7,855 nucleotides of DNA from an uncultured Caulobacteraceae bacterium. GTDB taxonomy: Bacteria > Pseudomonadota > Alphaproteobacteria > Caulobacterales > Caulobacteraceae. The notes under the pieces are model-generated. The model was not told where the DNA came from. It saw only the letters and a list, made by a program, of their open reading frames with translations, and did no database searches. Position numbers and translations under genes: made by a program. Below, piece by piece: positions 5,316 through 7,855 of the stretch (the first letter of the stretch is position 1; each line of letters opens with the position of its first letter). The stretch spans positions 1 to 7,855 of the forward strand of contig CAISGS010000526.1 in NCBI GenBank assembly GCA_903884915.1, written 5' to 3'.

Positions 5316-7835
5316 ATGAAAACTCACGCGCGTGCGGTCGTCATTGGCGGCGGAGTCGTCGGTGTCAGCACCCTTTATCATCTGGCCAAGCTGGGCTGGA
5401 GCGACGTGGTCCTGATCGAACGCAAGGAACTGACCTCTGGCTCGACCTGGCACGCGGCGGGCCTGCTGCCCCTGTTTAATCTGAGCTACTCGGTTGGCCA
5501 GATGCACAAATATTCCGTGGGATTTTACCCCACGCTTGAAGCCGAGACCGATCTGAAGGTCGGCTTTAGCAATGTCAGCAACATCCGTCTGGCCCGGACC
5601 AAGGACCGGATGGACGAGTACAGATATTATGCCGGCGTGGCCAAGACCATCGGTGTGGATGTCAAGTTCCTGACCCCGGATGAGGTCAAGGACATCTGGC
5701 CCCTGTGCGAGACCGACGACCTGCTCGGCGCGATCCAGCATCCCGCCGACGGCTATATTCAGCCCGCCGACCTGACCCAGGCCTTGGCGCGCGGAGCCCG
5801 TGATCGCGGCGCGACCATCTATCGCCAGACCACGGTGACCGGCATTGTTCAACAGGCCAATGGCGAATGGCTGGTCCAGACCGATCAGGGCGACATCACC
5901 TGCGAGCATGTCATTTCGGCCACCGGCAACTTTGCCCGCCGCACGGGCGCGATGGTTGGCCTCGATATTCCGGTCATTCCGGTCGAGCACCAATATATTG
6001 TCACTGAAGCTCACCCCGCCATTCAGGCCCGCAAGGCCGCTGGTCTGCCCGAGATGGGCGTTCTGCGCGAGAGCGACAGTTCTTGGTACATGCGCGAGGA
6101 GGCGGGCGGCCTTCTGCTTGGCCCCTACGAGGTCGGCGCGCCGGTCTGTTATGTCGATGGACCCGATCCACAGTCGGAATATGAGCTGTTCCAAGAGGAC
6201 CTCGACCGTCTGGCCCCCCATATTGAAACCGCCATCACCCGCGTTCCGGCCTTTGGCGAGGTCGGCGTCAAGCGCGTCTATAATGGCGCTATTGCCTATA
6301 CGCCCGATGGCAGCCCCATTGTCGGTCCAGCCTGGGGTCTGAAGAACTTCTGGCTGAATGAAGGCCATAGCTTTGGCGTCACCGCTGCGGGCGGGGCGGG
6401 CTGGCAACTGGCGCACTGGATCGTCGATGGCGAGCCGACCATCGACATGATGGGCGTCGATCCGCGCCGCTTTGGCCCCTATGCCGGTCAAGGCTATCTG
6501 ACTGAAAAGAACGAAGAGGCCTATGCCAAGGTCTTTACGCCGCACTATCCCGATGAAGAGCGCACCGCCGCGCGCGGTCTGCGCCGCACGCCTTGCTATG
6601 ACCGGATGAAGGCTCTGGGCGCGGTGTTTGGCTCAATCTATGGCTGGGAGCGTCCTAACTGGTTCGCGCCAAAGGGTTATGCCTTGACCGAGGCCGATCT
6701 CGACAAGCCCGATGTGCTGCTCAACGAGAACCACCCCGAACAGGTGGATGGCGAGCCAATCCGCGAAAAGTGGAGCTTCCGTCGCTCGAACTATTTCGAA
6801 CATGTCGGGGCCGAATGCCGCCATGTCACCTCTAAGGTCGGCCTTCAGGACATGAGCGCCTTTGCCAAGTTCGAGGTCTCTGGCCCCGGTGCTGAGGCGT
6901 GGCTCGATGGCCTGTTCACCAATAAGGTGCCTTCCGTCGTCGGCAAGGTCAGCCTTACCTATCTCTTGACCGCCAAGGGCGGCGTGCGGGCTGAATTTAC
7001 CGTCTTTAAGGAGGCTCCGCAGCGTTTCTATCTGGTCTCGGCTGGGGCGCTGGAGCGTCACGACTATGACTATCTGATCAAGGCCCTTCCGCTCGACGGC
7101 TCGGTACGGATCGAAAAGGTCACGACGGCGCACGGCGTGCTGGTTCTGGCCGGTCCCCTGTCGCGCGCGGTCCTCAGCAAGGTGACCAAGACCGACCTGT
7201 CCAACGAAGCCTTCCCTTGGCTGACCGGCAAGACCATCGATATCGGGGCAGCAATGGTGAAGGCCCTGCGCGTCAATTTCGTCGGCGAGCTGGGCTGGGA
7301 AATCCACCATCCGATCGAGATGCAGAACTATATCTTCGACCTGTTGATGGAAGCGGGTGCAGAGTTCGACATCAAGCCGTTCGGTATCCGGACCATGGAT
7401 TCCATGCGTCTTGAAAAGTCCTACAAGCTGATCCCCCGCGAACTTTCGATTGAATATTGCGCCTATGAGTCGGGCCTAAGCCGCTTCATCTCGCTCAAGA
7501 AGCCCGGTTTCTTCGGCAAGGAAGCCCTCTTGGCTTGGCGCGAACGCGGCTTTGCCAACAGGGCGGTGACGCTGGAGGTGCATGGGGTCACGGATGCTGA
7601 TGCACGCGGGTCGGAGCCTCTCTATCTGGGTGACGCGCTGATCGGACGGGCGACCTCTGGGGGCTACGGCTGGCGGGTCAACAAGTCCCTGGCTCTGGCC
7701 ATGGTTCGCCCTGACCTGGCCGAGATCGGCACGGAGTTGGAAATTGTGATCTTGGGTGAGCGCCACAAGGCCACGGTCATCGCCGATTCGCCCTTCGACC
7801 CCGAAAACAACGCCCTTCGCGGGGTTAAGGAATAA
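5316..7835 (+). CDS. Dimethylglycine/sarcosine dehydrogenase-like FAD enzyme with GcvT domain
   Basis: This 839-residue protein has the full layout of dimethylglycine dehydrogenase. It starts with an FAD-dependent amine oxidase domain (about 7-370), followed by the short bridging region (about 371-430). A folate-binding GcvT domain (about 430-705) and GcvT C-terminal barrel (about 715-830) complete it. The dinucleotide motif is VVIGGGVVG (8-16). SGSTWHAAG (41-49) contains His46, the position of the covalent flavin link in DMGDH and sarcosine dehydrogenase. Many stretches match mammalian DMGDH by memory: SFRRSNYFEHVG (487-498), LRVNFVGELGWEIHHP (651-666), SMRLEKSY (696-703) and TSGGYGWRVNKSLA (780-793). 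GGVRAEFTV (555-563) mirrors the GRVYAELTV of DMGDH, where GcvT has Asp. The expected reaction is oxidative N-demethylation of dimethylglycine or sarcosine, transferring the methyl carbon to tetrahydrofolate, with electrons to ETF. No signal peptide is seen, so it is cytoplasmic. Residues about 454-482 look inserted relative to DMGDH. The exact substrate is not certain. Confidence 0.92.
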   Translation: MKTHARAVVIGGGVVGVSTLYHLAKLGWSDVVLIERKELTSGSTWHAAGLLPLFNLSYSVGQMHKYSVGFYPTLEAETDLKVGFSNVSNIRLARTKDRMDEYRYYAGVAKTIGVDVKFLTPDEVKDIWPLCETDDLLGAIQHPADGYIQPADLTQALARGARDRGATIYRQTTVTGIVQQANGEWLVQTDQGDITCEHVISATGNFARRTGAMVGLDIPVIPVEHQYIVTEAHPAIQARKAAGLPEMGVLRESDSSWYMREEAGGLLLGPYEVGAPVCYVDGPDPQSEYELFQEDLDRLAPHIETAITRVPAFGEVGVKRVYNGAIAYTPDGSPIVGPAWGLKNFWLNEGHSFGVTAAGGAGWQLAHWIVDGEPTIDMMGVDPRRFGPYAGQGYLTEKNEEAYAKVFTPHYPDEERTAARGLRRTPCYDRMKALGAVFGSIYGWERPNWFAPKGYALTEADLDKPDVLLNENHPEQVDGEPIREKWSFRRSNYFEHVGAECRHVTSKVGLQDMSAFAKFEVSGPGAEAWLDGLFTNKVPSVVGKVSLTYLLTAKGGVRAEFTVFKEAPQRFYLVSAGALERHDYDYLIKALPLDGSVRIEKVTTAHGVLVLAGPLSRAVLSKVTKTDLSNEAFPWLTGKTIDIGAAMVKALRVNFVGELGWEIHHPIEMQNYIFDLLMEAGAEFDIKPFGIRTMDSMRLEKSYKLIPRELSIEYCAYESGLSRFISLKKPGFFGKEALLAWRERGFANRAVTLEVHGVTDADARGSEPLYLGDALIGRATSGGYGWRVNKSLALAMVRPDLAEIGTELEIVILGERHKATVIADSPFDPENNALRGVKE

Positions 7836-7855
7836 GGCCCTCACCCAACCCTCTC
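7836..7855. repeat. Possible start of a C-rich interspersed repeat
   Basis: The last 20 bases, directly after the TAA, read GGCCCTCACCCAACCCTCTC. C-rich strings of the form CCCTCACCC-ACCCTCTC are, as I recall, common in intergenic repeat elements of many proteobacteria, often as one arm of a hairpin after a gene. The other arm would lie beyond the window, so this is tentative. Confidence 0.4.

Noticed and set aside
5250..6545. Open frame of 431 residues on the minus strand opposite the DMGDH-like gene
   Set aside because: It lies antisense to a strongly recognised FAD domain, shows no recognisable motif and is explained by GC-rich codon bias keeping antisense frames open.
1..7855. A defence system, prophage or mobile island
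   Set aside because: MoxR-VWA pairs and nucleases occur in some defence islands, but here the neighbours are metabolic enzymes, base composition is even, and no integrase, transposase or direct-repeat boundary is seen.

Overview
This window is ordinary chromosomal sequence, most likely from an alphaproteobacterium. The DNA is GC-rich (about 60% by eye) and codons usually end in G or C. The mix of genes (a CoxD/CoxE-like MoxR-VWA pair, an ACAD11-type acyl-CoA dehydrogenase, an ExoX-like nuclease and a large dimethylglycine-dehydrogenase-like flavoprotein) would suit Caulobacterales or a relative; that placement is inference. I see no tRNA, rRNA, CRISPR array, transposase, integrase or phage gene.

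Layout. Positions 1 to 2769 hold a leftward operon. It starts with a MoxR-family AAA+ ATPase, whose stop overlaps the start of a VWA-domain protein by one base (TGATG). After 27 bases comes a glyoxalase/VOC-fold protein cut by the window edge. Positions 2890 to 4209 hold a separate leftward gene for an acyl-CoA dehydrogenase; a strong intrinsic terminator between it and the MoxR gene insulates the two units. Positions 4210 to 4453 are a divergent intergenic region with an AT-rich promoter-like patch, a short dyad and a tandem 15-bp duplication. Rightward from 4454 is an ExoX-type 3'-5' exonuclease (TTG start). After a 157-base gap, a complete 839-residue DMGDH-like flavoprotein (5316 to 7835) runs almost to the window end. 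The final 20 bases look like the start of a C-rich intergenic repeat.

How the genes relate. The MoxR ATPase and VWA protein should work as one chaperone-like machine that remodels or activates an unidentified client. The acyl-CoA dehydrogenase and the DMGDH-like enzyme are both flavoproteins of families that usually pass electrons to electron-transfer flavoprotein, but nothing shows that they share a pathway or are co-regulated. The exonuclease belongs to DNA metabolism and looks unrelated to its neighbours.

No clear undescribed system is visible. The points most worth a second look are the MoxR-VWA-VOC operon with its long acidic low-complexity linker, the Asp-to-Glu change in exonuclease motif II, the Asp at the usual catalytic-Glu position of the acyl-CoA dehydrogenase, and the 7- and 8-codon upstream frames whose stops overlap the starts of the two metabolic genes.
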